Translations under genes and position numbers: made by a program
In this document: piece after piece, positions 37,749 to 46,151 of the stretch
How the letters are laid out: each line of letters begins with the position of its first letter
How positions within the stretch are numbered: the stretch's first letter is position 1
Source of the DNA: Hyphomicrobiales bacterium
Lineage (GTDB): Bacteria; Pseudomonadota; Alphaproteobacteria; Rhizobiales; Xanthobacteraceae
Direction of reading: 5' to 3'
NCBI GenBank assembly: GCA_016713235.1
Contig: JADJPN010000003.1
Location: forward strand, 372,001-436,000
Length of the DNA: 64,000 bases
Notes under the pieces: model-generated
The model's database searches: none
Told to the model about the DNA's origin: nothing
The model's input: only the letters and a program-made list of their open reading frames with translations

Positions 37749-38632
37749 AGGACGACGATCCCCGAATGCTTCGCCTTGTCGTCGGGCTCGACGTGAATCG
37801 AGATCAGCGCGTCGTCGACGATTTTCTTGATCGCGCGCTCGAGTTGGTCGCAAATATCGTGCGCTTCCGTCACCGACATCGAACCTTTCACAACCAGATG
37901 AAATTCCACGAAGGTCATGGGACCGGCCTGTCGCGTGCGCAGGTCGTGCGCTTCGATGGCGCCGTCCGCGTTTTCCGAGATCGCGGCACGAATGCGCACA
38001 AGCGTTTCCTCGGGCAATGCCTCGTCGAGCAGGCCGCCGGCGGATTCCTTCATCAGCCGCCAGCCCGCCCAAAGAATATTGAGCGCGACGAAGGCGGCAA
38101 GCAGCGGGTCGAGGAATGTAATGCCGGTATACGCGGCGAGCGCGACACCGGCGAATACGCCGATCGACGAAACGACGTCGGTCCACAAGTGCCGGCCGTC
38201 CGCGACGAGCGCGGCCGACTTATGTTTGCGGCCCTGCCGGATCAGGACGGTGCACCAGACCGAATTGATCGCGGTCGCAATGCCGTTGACGGCAAGACCG
38301 AGCCACGGCGCTTCCAATAAACGCGGCGACTGATACGCAGCCCACGCCTCACGAAGAATGGCGAGTGCTGCGATCACGATCAGCACGCCTTCGATGACCG
38401 CGGAGACGTATTCCGCCTTGTGGTGGCCGTAGGGGTGTTCCTTGTCGGCGGGCTGCGCGGCGAAACGGATCGCGACCAACGCGGCAATCGCCGTCACCAC
38501 GTTGACGATGCTTTCGATCGCATCGGAAAGCAGCGCAACGCTGCCGGTCAAATGGTAGGCGAGATATTTCAGCGCGAGGACGGCAATGCCGACCGCGATG
38601 CTCACGGTTGCAAACAGTTCGACGCGTTTCAT
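37745..38632 (-). CDS. Cation diffusion facilitator (CDF) metal exporter
   Basis: 295 residues with six membrane helices and a C-terminal cytoplasmic ferredoxin-like domain (DLRTRQAGPMTFVEFHLVV). Metal-site residues: SDAIESIVNV in helix 2, the loop KEHPYGHHKAEY, and ADGRHLWTDVVSS in helix 5 (His-x3-Asp). Family members export Zn2+, Fe2+ or related cations by proton exchange. It is divergent from a His-rich outer-membrane protein, with metal-regulator-like sites between them. Confidence 0.92.
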   Translation of the reverse strand: MKRVELFATVSIAVGIAVLALKYLAYHLTGSVALLSDAIESIVNVVTAIAALVAIRFAAQPADKEHPYGHHKAEYVSAVIEGVLIVIAALAILREAWAAYQSPRLLEAPWLGLAVNGIATAINSVWCTVLIRQGRKHKSAALVADGRHLWTDVVSSIGVFAGVALAAYTGITFLDPLLAAFVALNILWAGWRLMKESAGGLLDEALPEETLVRIRAAISENADGAIEAHDLRTRQAGPMTFVEFHLVVKGSMSVTEAHDICDQLERAIKKIVDDALISIHVEPDDKAKHSGIVVL

Positions 38633-38700
38633 CGTGTTGTCCGGCGCAAATGCGCGGACGGTCTAGGCGTTGCACGCAAGCGATGCAAGCTGCTGATATT

Positions 38701-38719
38701 CAAATGATAATCAGTTGCA
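38701..38719. promoter_or_regulatory. Fur-box-like sequence
   Basis: AATGATAATCA inside CAAATGATAATCAGTTGCA matches the central 11 positions of the classical Fur consensus. It lies 69 bp upstream of the CDF gene start. The match to the outer positions is poor. Confidence 0.4.
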
Positions 38720-38763
38720 TCAGCGGAAAATCGTCGCGCGCAGACCGCCGCTTGACGCCGCGA

Positions 38764-38797
38764 TGATATATTGTATCAATGATGATACAAAGTATCA
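38764..38797. promoter_or_regulatory. Nested palindromic operator upstream of the His-rich outer-membrane protein
   Basis: Two 15-bp palindromes, TGATATATTGTATCA (38764-38778) and TGATACAAAGTATCA (38783-38797), sit 19 bp apart centre to centre. Their facing halves form a third, perfect palindrome, TTGTATCA-ATGA-TGATACAA (38771-38790). The array ends 13 bp before the GTG start, where a bound repressor would block initiation. The metal-related neighbours suggest a Zur/Fur-type or similar metal sensor, but I do not match it to a known consensus. Confidence 0.7.
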
Positions 38798-38810
38798 AAC
38801 GGGGGCTTGC

Positions 38811-39883
38811 GTGAAGTACCGATTGCTGGCTGCCGCATTGCTGGCGGCGGGCCTCCTTGCGGCAGGCGAAGCGGCAGCACAGTCAAGGCCCTTCGGCCAG
38901 GAAGACTCCGAGGTGCGCACGCCGCGCTATCAGCGCGCTCCACAAGCCGCGCATCGGCATCGCAAGCATAATCATCAGCATGGTCACAATCACCGGCATG
39001 CCCAGAACGATCCCATCATCACAATGATGGACGTCAGCACGATCATCGCGGACGTCATCCGGAAGACCGTCACTTCGGGCATGCGCATAGCCTGGAAACC
39101 GAGCATCTGTTCGGCTTCGTCTCGGGTTCCGATGTGCACCATCGTGGCGCGCTGATCGGCATGATTGAAATTGTCGCGCGCACGAACAAGCGTGACGGCA
39201 GGTATGAAGCCTTCGGCAAGAAGTTCGAACTGGCTTATGGCGTGACCGACAGTCTCAACGCGGCGTTTAGCCTTTCCGCCGCGCGCCACCGGATCGCGGG
39301 CGTTACCGGCTTCGATAATGTCGGCAACGATCTCGTCTTCAACGGCTTCGGCGGCGAAGTGCGCTGGAACTGGCTGAAGCGCACAACGCCGGGCACCGTC
39401 GGCGTGACGCTACATCTGGAGCCGGTGGTGCAGCGCTATGACGAACTCTCCGGATTGCGCGGCAGAAAATACGGCTCCGAGAACAAGCTGATCGTCGACA
39501 CCGAGCTGGTGAAGGATCGTCTGTTCGCGGGCTTCAACGTGCAATACGAAGTCGAGCGCGTGCTGGAAAACGGCGAGACGGAGTGGGAGCAGGGCTCCAA
39601 GCTCGGCTTTGCTTTCGGGCTCACCGGACGCGTTGTGGAAAATCTATATGTCGGCTTCAACGTGCAGTATCAGCGTGCCTATCAAGGGCTGACGTTCGGC
39701 GAGTTTACCGGCGAGGCGCTATATCTTGGCCCCACGCTGTTTACGAAAGTCGGCGACAACGGCTTTCTTTCGCTCGCATGGAACAGGCAGGTGTGGGGCG
39801 AGGAGGCCGGCAATGCCGCGCGTCTCGATCTTGCCAATTTCGAGCGCGATCTGTTTCGCGTAAGAGCCGGCATTCACTTCTAG
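38811..39883 (+). CDS. His-rich outer-membrane beta-barrel protein, probable metal binding (frameshifted near 39012)
   Basis: Starts at GTG 38811 with a signal peptide (VKYRLLAAALLAAGLLAAGEAAAQS). A strongly His-rich segment follows: HRHRKHNHQHGHNHRHAQND, then, in the other frame, SHHHNDGRQHDHRGRHPED and HFGHAHSLETEH. One missing base at about 39011-39014 joins the two frames. From LFGFVSGSDVHHRGALIGM onward it is a beta-barrel with alternating strands, ending in Phe (RAGIHF), the usual BAM recognition signal. Corrected length 357 residues. The gene lies behind nested operators and 9 nt ahead of a ZnuA-like gene, suggesting capture or passage of Zn2+ or a similar cation across the outer membrane (inference). 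Confidence 0.82.
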
Positions 39884-39892
39884 GAGAACACC

Positions 39893-40815
39893 ATGCGCAA
39901 GCTAGCATTCGCCGCCGCCGCCATTCTGGCGCTTGCGCTGCCGCAGGGCGCGGGCGCGCAAGAGAAAATACAAGAGAAAGTAAAGGTGCTCGCGAGCTTC
40001 TCCATTCTCGGCGATCTCGTGCGCGAAGTCGGCGGCGACCGCGTCGAAGTCTCGACACTCGTCGGCGCCAATACCGACATGCACGGCTTCCAGCCGACAC
40101 CCGCGCACGCCAAGGCCGTCGCCGGTGCCAAGCTCGTGGTCATCAACGGGCTCGGTCTCGAAGGCTGGGCCGACCGCCTCGTGAAAAGCGCGAACTATAA
40201 AGGCGCGCGTCTGGTCGCGACCAGGGGCGTGAAAGCGCTCAGCGCTGAGCACGAAGGTCAGGGGCATAATCACAAACACAAGCACAGCGACCGCTACGAC
40301 CCGCATGCCTGGCAGGAAGTTGCGAACGTGAAAATCTATGTTGCAAACATTCGCGACGCGCTGACCGGCGTCGACCCGGCGGGCAAGGACAATTACGCGA
40401 AGAATGCGGACGCATATTTGCAGAAGCTGGGCGCGCTGGAAGCCGAGATCAGCAACTGTTCGCGGGGCTCAGCGAGAAGGAGCGGCGCGTGATCGCTTCG
40501 CACGACGCCTTCCATTATTTCGGCGACGCTTACGGCATCGAGTTTCTAGCGGCGCAGTCGGCCGGCGGTGACACGCAGCCGTCGGCGCGGGACGTCGCGC
40601 GGCTCATTCAGCAGATCCGCAAAGAGGGCGTGAAGGCGGTGTTCGTCGAGAACATCTCGAACCCGCGCATCGTCGAGCAGATCGCGAAGGAGACCGGGGC
40701 CAAGATCGGCGGCACGCTCTATTCCGACGCGCTCTCGGAAGCGAATGGCCCGGCGGCTACCTACATCGACATGATCCGCCACAACGCGAAAACGATTGCC
40801 ACAGCGCTGCGCTAG
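39893..40815 (+). CDS. znuA: Zinc ABC transporter substrate-binding protein, ZnuA-like (frameshifted near 40456)
   Basis: Cluster A-I periplasmic metal-binding protein with a signal peptide (MRKLAFAAAAILALALPQGAGA). Metal ligands expected for the family: His in DMHGFQPTP, His in DPHAWQEV, His in SHDAFHYF and Asp in LYSDAL. A His-rich loop (HNHKHKHSDRYD) is typical of zinc-specific members. One missing base after AGCAA (40455) breaks the frame; AAG CTG TTC GCG restores EISKLFAGLSEKERRVIASHD and 307 residues. No permease or ATPase genes follow, so it is an orphan here, probably co-transcribed with the His-rich protein. Confidence 0.9.
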
Positions 40816-41000
40816 CACTTCTTCGCGTTCGCGGGATCAGCATTCCGCGACGTCAACTGTGCAACGCGAAAGGAATTTCGCGTGCATCTCATTCTTGCTG
40901 CGCGGTTGCGTCCTGCATAGGCTCGCGGTGGCAAATAATGCCGTCGGCTCGAGCTCAAGCAGAGACCCTGACATCGAAATCAAGCATGCGAGGAAACGCC

Positions 41001-42335
41001 ATGTGCCTGTCGCGCGCAGCAACCGGATTCGCAATCGTAATGAGTTTTAGTTTCGCCCTAGCCACCCATGCGCTGGCGCAAGCCGCGCCGCCGCAGCTTC
41101 CGAGCGCCGAGGCGACCGACCCCGTCAAGCTCGGCTGGATGGTAGGCTCGCCGCCGCCGCCGGACCGGATCATCCGTTTCGCCGACGGCAGCATGTATCG
41201 CTTTCCACAACTGCGCTGGTCGTTCTCGAACATTCGTCATCTGATGCCGACAAGCAATGTCTCGCGCGGTGTCGGCGGCATCTCGCAGCTCGCGCGAGCG
41301 GAGCGCGACGACATCGACGGCATTACTTTCACGCCGATGGGCAGGACCGAGCCGATGACCTGGCTGGCTTCGCTCTCGGCGAACTTCACCGACGGCATCG
41401 TGGTGATGCATCGCGGGCGGATCGTATACGAGCGTTATCTCGGCGCGCTGAAGCCTGAAGGGCAGCACATCGCAATGTCGGTAACGAAGTCGTTCTTCGG
41501 AACGATCGCCGCGATCCTGGTTGCCGAAGGCAAGCTCGACCCGAATGCGACGGTCGCGGTCTATGTGCCGGAATTGAAGGATACGGCATTCGGCGATGCT
41601 ACCATCCGGCAGGTGCTCGATATGACGACCGGCATTCAGTACTCCGAAAACTATGCCGATCCGAAAGCCGAGGTGTTCGACCACATCCGTGCCGGCAACA
41701 TGTTGCCGCGTCCGCCTGGATATACCGGACCAAATACGTTCTATGAGTTTTTGCTCACGCTGAAGAAGGAAGGCGAGCACGGGCAGGGCTTCACCTACAA
41801 GACGGTCAACACCGATGCGTTGGGCTGGATCATCCGCCGCGTCACGGGAAAATCGATCGGACAAAATCTTTCCGACCAGATCTGGAGCAAGCTGGGCGCG
41901 GAGCAGGACGCTTACTTCACCATCGATCTCGTCGGTAACGAGTTCGCAGGCGGCGGCCTCAATGCAGGTCTGCGGGATTTTGCGCGTTTCGGCGAGATGA
42001 TCCGCAACGGCGGTATGTTCAACGGCAGCCAGATCGTGCCGAAGGCGGTGATCGACGACATTCGCAAGGGAGCGAGCAAGGACGATTTCGCCAAGGCAGG
42101 CTACAAGCTTCTGCCGGGCTGGAGTTACCGCAACATGTGGTGGGTGACGCACAACGAGCACGGCGCGTTCATGGCCCGCGGCGTGCACGGGCAGGCGATC
42201 TATATCGACCCAACTGCGGAGATGGTGATCGCTCGTTTCGGATCGCACCCGATCCCTTCGAATGCGGCGAACGATCCGGTGTCGCTGCCGGCCTATCACG
42301 CGCTGGCAAAACATCTGATCGCTAATCCGCGCTGA
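41001..42335 (+). CDS. Serine hydrolase, beta-lactamase-fold (class C / NylB-like)
   Basis: 444 residues from ATG 41001, chosen because AGGAA sits 5 nt upstream; ATG 40986 is possible. Signal peptide GFAIVMSFSFALATHALA. The SxxK motif is SVTKSFFG, with Ser as nucleophile; a Tyr-containing motif appears as YKTVNTDALG, and HGVHGQ-like sequence occurs near the C-terminus (RGVHGQAIYI). The family includes penicillin-binding-type esterases and 6-aminohexanoate-dimer hydrolase. True substrate unknown; the protein is probably periplasmic. Confidence 0.87.
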   Translation: MCLSRAATGFAIVMSFSFALATHALAQAAPPQLPSAEATDPVKLGWMVGSPPPPDRIIRFADGSMYRFPQLRWSFSNIRHLMPTSNVSRGVGGISQLARAERDDIDGITFTPMGRTEPMTWLASLSANFTDGIVVMHRGRIVYERYLGALKPEGQHIAMSVTKSFFGTIAAILVAEGKLDPNATVAVYVPELKDTAFGDATIRQVLDMTTGIQYSENYADPKAEVFDHIRAGNMLPRPPGYTGPNTFYEFLLTLKKEGEHGQGFTYKTVNTDALGWIIRRVTGKSIGQNLSDQIWSKLGAEQDAYFTIDLVGNEFAGGGLNAGLRDFARFGEMIRNGGMFNGSQIVPKAVIDDIRKGASKDDFAKAGYKLLPGWSYRNMWWVTHNEHGAFMARGVHGQAIYIDPTAEMVIARFGSHPIPSNAANDPVSLPAYHALAKHLIANPR

Positions 42336-42342
42336 AGAAAAA

Positions 42343-42370
42343 GCCGCGCAGCGTTTATGTGCTGCGCGGC
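42343..42370 (-). terminator. Terminator between convergent genes
   Basis: Perfect 10-bp stem (GCCGCGCAGC / GCTGCGCGGC). On the minus strand it is followed by TTTTTCTTC, so it best serves the minus-strand membrane protein gene ending at 42435. Confidence 0.75.
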
Positions 42371-42434
42371 GATTTCTGATCCGGCGTGCTCAGCGTAACC
42401 GGACCGGCGCGAAGACGATTGCGGCAGGGTTGCG

Positions 42435-42926
42435 TTACGCCGTTGCGCGCTGCGCCGAGATAGTCTTGATCGCGCGGGCCGCAAATAGCCCACTGCAAAA
42501 GCCGAGAATTGCGCTGACGATCGCGGCGAACGCATCGGTGCCGACCAGCGCCGGATTCACGGCACGCGTTACGCCGATGACAAAGCGGGCGAGAAAGATC
42601 GTCATCATGAGAGCGAGCGGAATCCAGCTTCCGGGGATTTCAAACTTTCCACGCTGAAAGCGAACGCCAGCCGGAGCGCGAAAAACGAAACCGTTCAACA
42701 CAAGCGAGGCGGCGATGCCAGCGGCCCAGGCGATTACGGGAAGCGGCTTGACTCCGAACGTTATTGCAATCGTCGAAAACGAAAGCGGGATCATGACGAG
42801 CGGCAGCACGAACACGAGTATGCGAGAGACGCTGCGCCTGCGCGTTTGCAACAGGCCGAGCACCAGCAGCAATATGAAGATGCCCCACACCCAAGAAGGT
42901 GTGTTCTGTAAAATTCCCGTAATCAT
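42435..42926 (-). CDS. Membrane protein, DUF6622-like
   Basis: 163 residues with about five helices, starting MITGILQNTPSWVWGIFILLL and continuing VFVLPLVMIPLSFSTIAITF, then AWAAGIAASLVLNGFVF. The NTPxWVW start resembles DUF6622 proteins as I recall them. Function unknown. The ATG directly abuts the T-tract of the upstream gene's terminator, with no room for a ribosome-binding site, so translation would need read-through, a leaderless transcript or a different start. Confidence 0.72.
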   Translation of the reverse strand: MITGILQNTPSWVWGIFILLLVLGLLQTRRRSVSRILVFVLPLVMIPLSFSTIAITFGVKPLPVIAWAAGIAASLVLNGFVFRAPAGVRFQRGKFEIPGSWIPLALMMTIFLARFVIGVTRAVNPALVGTDAFAAIVSAILGFCSGLFAARAIKTISAQRATA

Positions 42927-42959
42927 AAAAAAATCTCCCCGCCTTTAAGCGGGGAGATT
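42926..42959 (-). terminator. Rho-independent terminator after the L,D-transpeptidase gene
   Basis: Perfect 11-bp stem (AATCTCCCCGC / GCGGGGAGATT) with a 6-base loop. On the minus strand it runs into seven Ts, ending at the ATG of the next gene. Confidence 0.88.
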
Positions 42960-42960
42960 G

Positions 42961-44030
42961 TTAGCGCAACTGGGTCGGAGGAGGTAGCGGCGGCGCAGAT
43001 TGCTGCTGCTGATATTGCTGCTGCTGATACCGCTGCGGCTGAATTTGTTGCGGCCCCGGCTGGTTCGACTGATATCGCTGCTGCGGCTGTTGTTGATACT
43101 GCGGCTGTTGTTGATACTGCGGCTGTTGTTGATACCGCGGCTGTTGTTGATACTGCGGCTGTTGCTGATACTGCGGCTGTTGCTGTTGGTACTGCTGCGG
43201 CTGAATTTGCTGCGGCGCCGGCTGGTTCGACTGCACCGGGATATTCTGCTGGTTGCCGATGACGACAACCTTGGTGCCGACCGGCGTGCGCAGATAAAGG
43301 TCTGCGATCTCTTCGTTGAGCAAACGAATGCAGCCGGACGAAACATTGGTGCCGATGGTCCACGGCTCCGCGGTACCGTGAATACGGTAGAGCGTGTCCT
43401 TGTTGCCTTCGTAGAGATAAAGCGCACGCGCACCGAGCGGATTGTCATAGCCGCCGGCCATGCGCTCCGGCAGTTCAGGCTGGCGCAGCCGCATTTCCTT
43501 CGGCGGCACCGAGCCGGCCATTCGGCGACACGGCCGACATGCGCGTTGCCGCTCCAGCCGAAACCTTCGCGGCCGACGCCAACACCATAACGGATCGCCT
43601 GTCCGCCTTCGCGCAGGAGATAGAGATAGTAATTCTTCGCATCGACCACGAGCGTGCCGGGCTGCTCGGCGTGGCGGAACGGCACGAGCTGACGGCGGAA
43701 TTCGGGGTTCAGCATTTCCTGCCGGACTTTACGGATTGGAAATTGCGAATCCGGAATCGAGTCAGGCAGATACCACTGCTCAATCGCCGCCCGGTCATTC
43801 GGACCCTGCGGGATCGGTGCCTGTTGCGTATTCGGGTTTGGACCGGCTTGCGGATTTTGCTGATAGCCGCGCTGGTCGACATTCGCCGGCGGCCGGTCGG
43901 TCGGATAGCGCTCCTGCCCGCCGAAGGGAGGCGGGAAGGTCGGGAAATTCTGCGCAAGGGCCGAGCCGGTTCCGGCCGCGAAGGCGGCCGCGCTCGTCAG
44001 AAAGTGCCTGCGCGAAATCGTATTCTTCAT
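42961..44030 (-). CDS. L,D-transpeptidase (ErfK/YbiS family), Tat-exported, Gln-rich tail (frameshifted near 43514)
   Basis: A periplasmic YkuD-domain enzyme that makes 3-3 peptidoglycan crosslinks or attaches proteins to the wall. A twin-arginine signal (SRRHFLTSAAAFAAG) starts the protein. The catalytic signature is HGTAEPWTIGTNVSSGCIRL, with His and Cys. Between EWP and SVPPKEMRLRQPE the frame changes; restoring one G (CCGGGCTCG) reads EWPGSVPP and gives 356 residues. After the YkuD domain come about 80 residues of Q/P/Y repeats (YQQQPQ units), unusual for the family and possibly a spacer toward an interacting partner. Confidence 0.88.
43081..43188 (-). repeat. 18-bp tandem repeat, six copies, coding YQQQPQ-type units
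   Basis: On the plus strand the unit is CTGCGGCTGTTGTTGATA with few substitutions. It encodes the Gln-rich tail of the L,D-transpeptidase. Less regular Gln codons continue on both sides (about 42995-43215). Confidence 0.85.
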
Positions 44031-44201
44031 CTGTCCGGGTGTCCTGATCCAGCCTGCTGCCGGGAGCCTTGGGCGTCTCAGCGGCGGTTCCGTTACGTCC
44101 TGTTTGCGGGATTTCCCGTAATTTTTCCAGTTCTGCGAGGTCCGCGCGGCGAGAAAAAGGCAGCTATAAATACCGTTGAATCTCTACTGGAACATGAAGT
44201 C

Positions 44202-44984
44202 ATGACCGCAAGCCAAAGGACCGATTCTGACGCGGCACTCCGCCAGGTCTGGGGCGCCGAGAAGTACGCGAAGAACGCACGCTTCGTCTCGGACATGACA
44301 AGCGAGGTCGTGAGCTGGCTCGCCCCCAGGCCCGGCGAGCACATCCTCGATCTCGGCTGCGGCGACGGCGCGCTCACCGAAAAGCTGCTGCAGGCGGGCG
44401 CCGTTGTCGTCGGCGCGGATAACAGCGAGGCGTTGCTCGCGGCGGCGCGGAGGCGCGGGTTAGACGTGCGGTTCAAGGACGGGCAGGCGCTTGATTTCGG
44501 GCCGGTGTTCGACGCGGTGTTCTCGAACGCGGCACTGCACTGGATGACGCGTGCGGACGATGTCGTGAAAGGGGTTGCCCGCGCGCTGAAGAAAGGCGGG
44601 CGCTTCGTCGCCGAGTTCGGCGGGCACGGCAATATTGCCGCGATCGTGACCGCGCTTCGTGCGACGGCGATCGTTCACGGCAAGGACCCCGCGCTTGCCG
44701 CGGGATGGTTCTATCCGACGCCCGCGGAGTACCGGGCGCTTTTGGAAGCGAATGGATTTTCAGTCGACAAGATCGGACTGTTTCCGCGCCCGACGCCGCT
44801 GCCGACGGGGCTGCGTGGGTGGCTTTCGACGTTTCGCGAAAGCTACTTCGAGCAATGGCCCGAGCGCGAACGCGGGCAGATCATCTCGGAGATCGAGGAT
44901 CTGCTCGCGCCATCGCTTCGCGATAAATCCGGCAACTGGACCGCGGATTACGTGCGGCTGCGCGTCGCCGCGGTCAGAGCCTAG
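44202..44984 (+). CDS. SAM-dependent methyltransferase, Tam-like
   Basis: 260 residues from ATG 44202 (MTASQRTDSDAALRQVW); the frame is open far upstream, but that part lies opposite the transpeptidase gene. The SAM motif is ILDLGCGDGALTEKL, with FSNAALHWMTRADDVV, which resembles trans-aconitate 2-methyltransferase (Tam). The substrate is not certain. It is convergent with a small secreted-protein gene, 5 nt apart. Confidence 0.87.
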   Translation: MTASQRTDSDAALRQVWGAEKYAKNARFVSDMTSEVVSWLAPRPGEHILDLGCGDGALTEKLLQAGAVVVGADNSEALLAAARRRGLDVRFKDGQALDFGPVFDAVFSNAALHWMTRADDVVKGVARALKKGGRFVAEFGGHGNIAAIVTALRATAIVHGKDPALAAGWFYPTPAEYRALLEANGFSVDKIGLFPRPTPLPTGLRGWLSTFRESYFEQWPERERGQIISEIEDLLAPSLRDKSGNWTADYVRLRVAAVRA

Positions 44985-44989
44985 CTGTT

Positions 44990-45205
44990 TTAGCTCTTGC
45001 CCTTGGAGCGGACGCAGGCCGCGAATTTGGCGGCGTAGTCCTTGCGTTGCGCTTCGCTTGCGGTGGATCCGTATTTGCCGAGGTTGTGTTTGTTGTAGCA
45101 GATGCGTTTGATCTCGTCGGCGGATTGCGCCTGCACCGGAACGACCGCCGACTGCACGAAAACAAGCGTTACGGCAAAAGACGCCCCTAAAATCAGACTT
45201 TTCAT
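44990..45205 (-). CDS. Small periplasmic protein
   Basis: 71 residues: signal peptide (MKSLILGASFAVTLVFVQSAVVPVQA) and a 45-residue mature part with two Cys (RICYNKHNL, KFAACVRS), probably disulfide-linked. Many Lys/Arg residues. Family not recognised. Confidence 0.68.
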   Translation of the reverse strand: MKSLILGASFAVTLVFVQSAVVPVQAQSADEIKRICYNKHNLGKYGSTASEAQRKDYAAKFAACVRSKGKS

Positions 45206-45470
45206 TTTTTAGTACCTTCCATCTTTTTCGTATTGAAGATTCAGCCCAGCTTTTACCGCTTGAATGGATACAGGCCGTGATCTTGGCGCCTGCTTTTCTT
45301 GCGCGGCGCCTCGCTCGCGATCATGTACTTCAGTGCCTGCCCCCAAAGAGTATCACCGGTTCGTACCGGCCTTCAAATCCTGACACGGCCCTTTCGCCGC
45401 CTCAATCCCCATGTTAACCCCGTTGCGAAGGTATCTTTTCAAGCACCGCAGGCGGCGCGGCATTTCCCGA

Positions 45471-46151
45471 ATGATCCGAAATACTCACCGTTTGATTGCA
45501 GCGGGCGTAATGACCGCGACCCTTGCCGCCGGCTCCGCGTTCGGTCAGTTCCAGCCGCCACGCCCGCCAGCCGACGTGCAGCAGGCGCCGCTTCCTGCGC
45601 CCCCGCAGCAACAGCAGCCGCTTCCGCCGCCGCAGCAGCCCAGACAGGCTCCGCAGCAGAGACAGCAGACGCCACAACTGCCGCCTGAGCTGACGCAACC
45701 GGCAGAGAAGAAAAAGACTGCGCCGAAAGCCAAGCAAAAGCAGAAAGACGGCAAGGAACTGCCGGCACCGGCGACGACACCGGAAACGATGACTCAGACG
45801 CCGGAAGGCGAGCGCATCGCCAATCCGACCGCGTCCTTCTCCGGCCTCGACAAGATTTCCGGCCGCATCATCATGTTCGAGGTTGCGCTGAACGAGACCG
45901 TGCAGTTCGGCGCGCTTCAGGTGACGCCGCGTGCCTGCTACACGCGTCCGCCGACGGAGACGCAGAACACGACCGCGTTCGTCGAGGTGGACGAGATCAC
46001 GCTGAAAGCCGAAATCCGCCGCATCTTCTCCGGCTGGATGTTCGCGAACTCGCCGGGACTAAACGCGGTCGAGCATTCGATCTATGACGTCTGGCTGATC
46101 GACTGCAAAACCACGCCGCCGTCGATCACGCCATCCGAAGGCCAGCAGTAA
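45471..46151 (+). CDS. DUF2155 domain-containing protein
   Basis: 226 residues from ATG 45471 (MIRNTHRLIAAGVM), with a signal peptide and a long Pro/Gln-rich stretch (residues 25-75), then the DUF2155 domain: LDKISGRIIMFEVALNETVQFGALQV, PRACYTRPPTE, FSGWMFANSPGLNAVEHSIYDVWLIDC. DUF2155 proteins are periplasmic, alphaproteobacterial and usually beside aat, as here. The 3' end overlaps the convergent aat frame by up to 70 nt. Biological role not established. Confidence 0.88.
   Translation: MIRNTHRLIAAGVMTATLAAGSAFGQFQPPRPPADVQQAPLPAPPQQQQPLPPPQQPRQAPQQRQQTPQLPPELTQPAEKKKTAPKAKQKQKDGKELPAPATTPETMTQTPEGERIANPTASFSGLDKISGRIIMFEVALNETVQFGALQVTPRACYTRPPTETQNTTAFVEVDEITLKAEIRRIFSGWMFANSPGLNAVEHSIYDVWLIDCKTTPPSITPSEGQQ

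Noticed and set aside
42995..43215. CRISPR-like array
   Set aside because: Units are contiguous 18-bp in-frame Gln codons with no spacers; it is a coding repeat.
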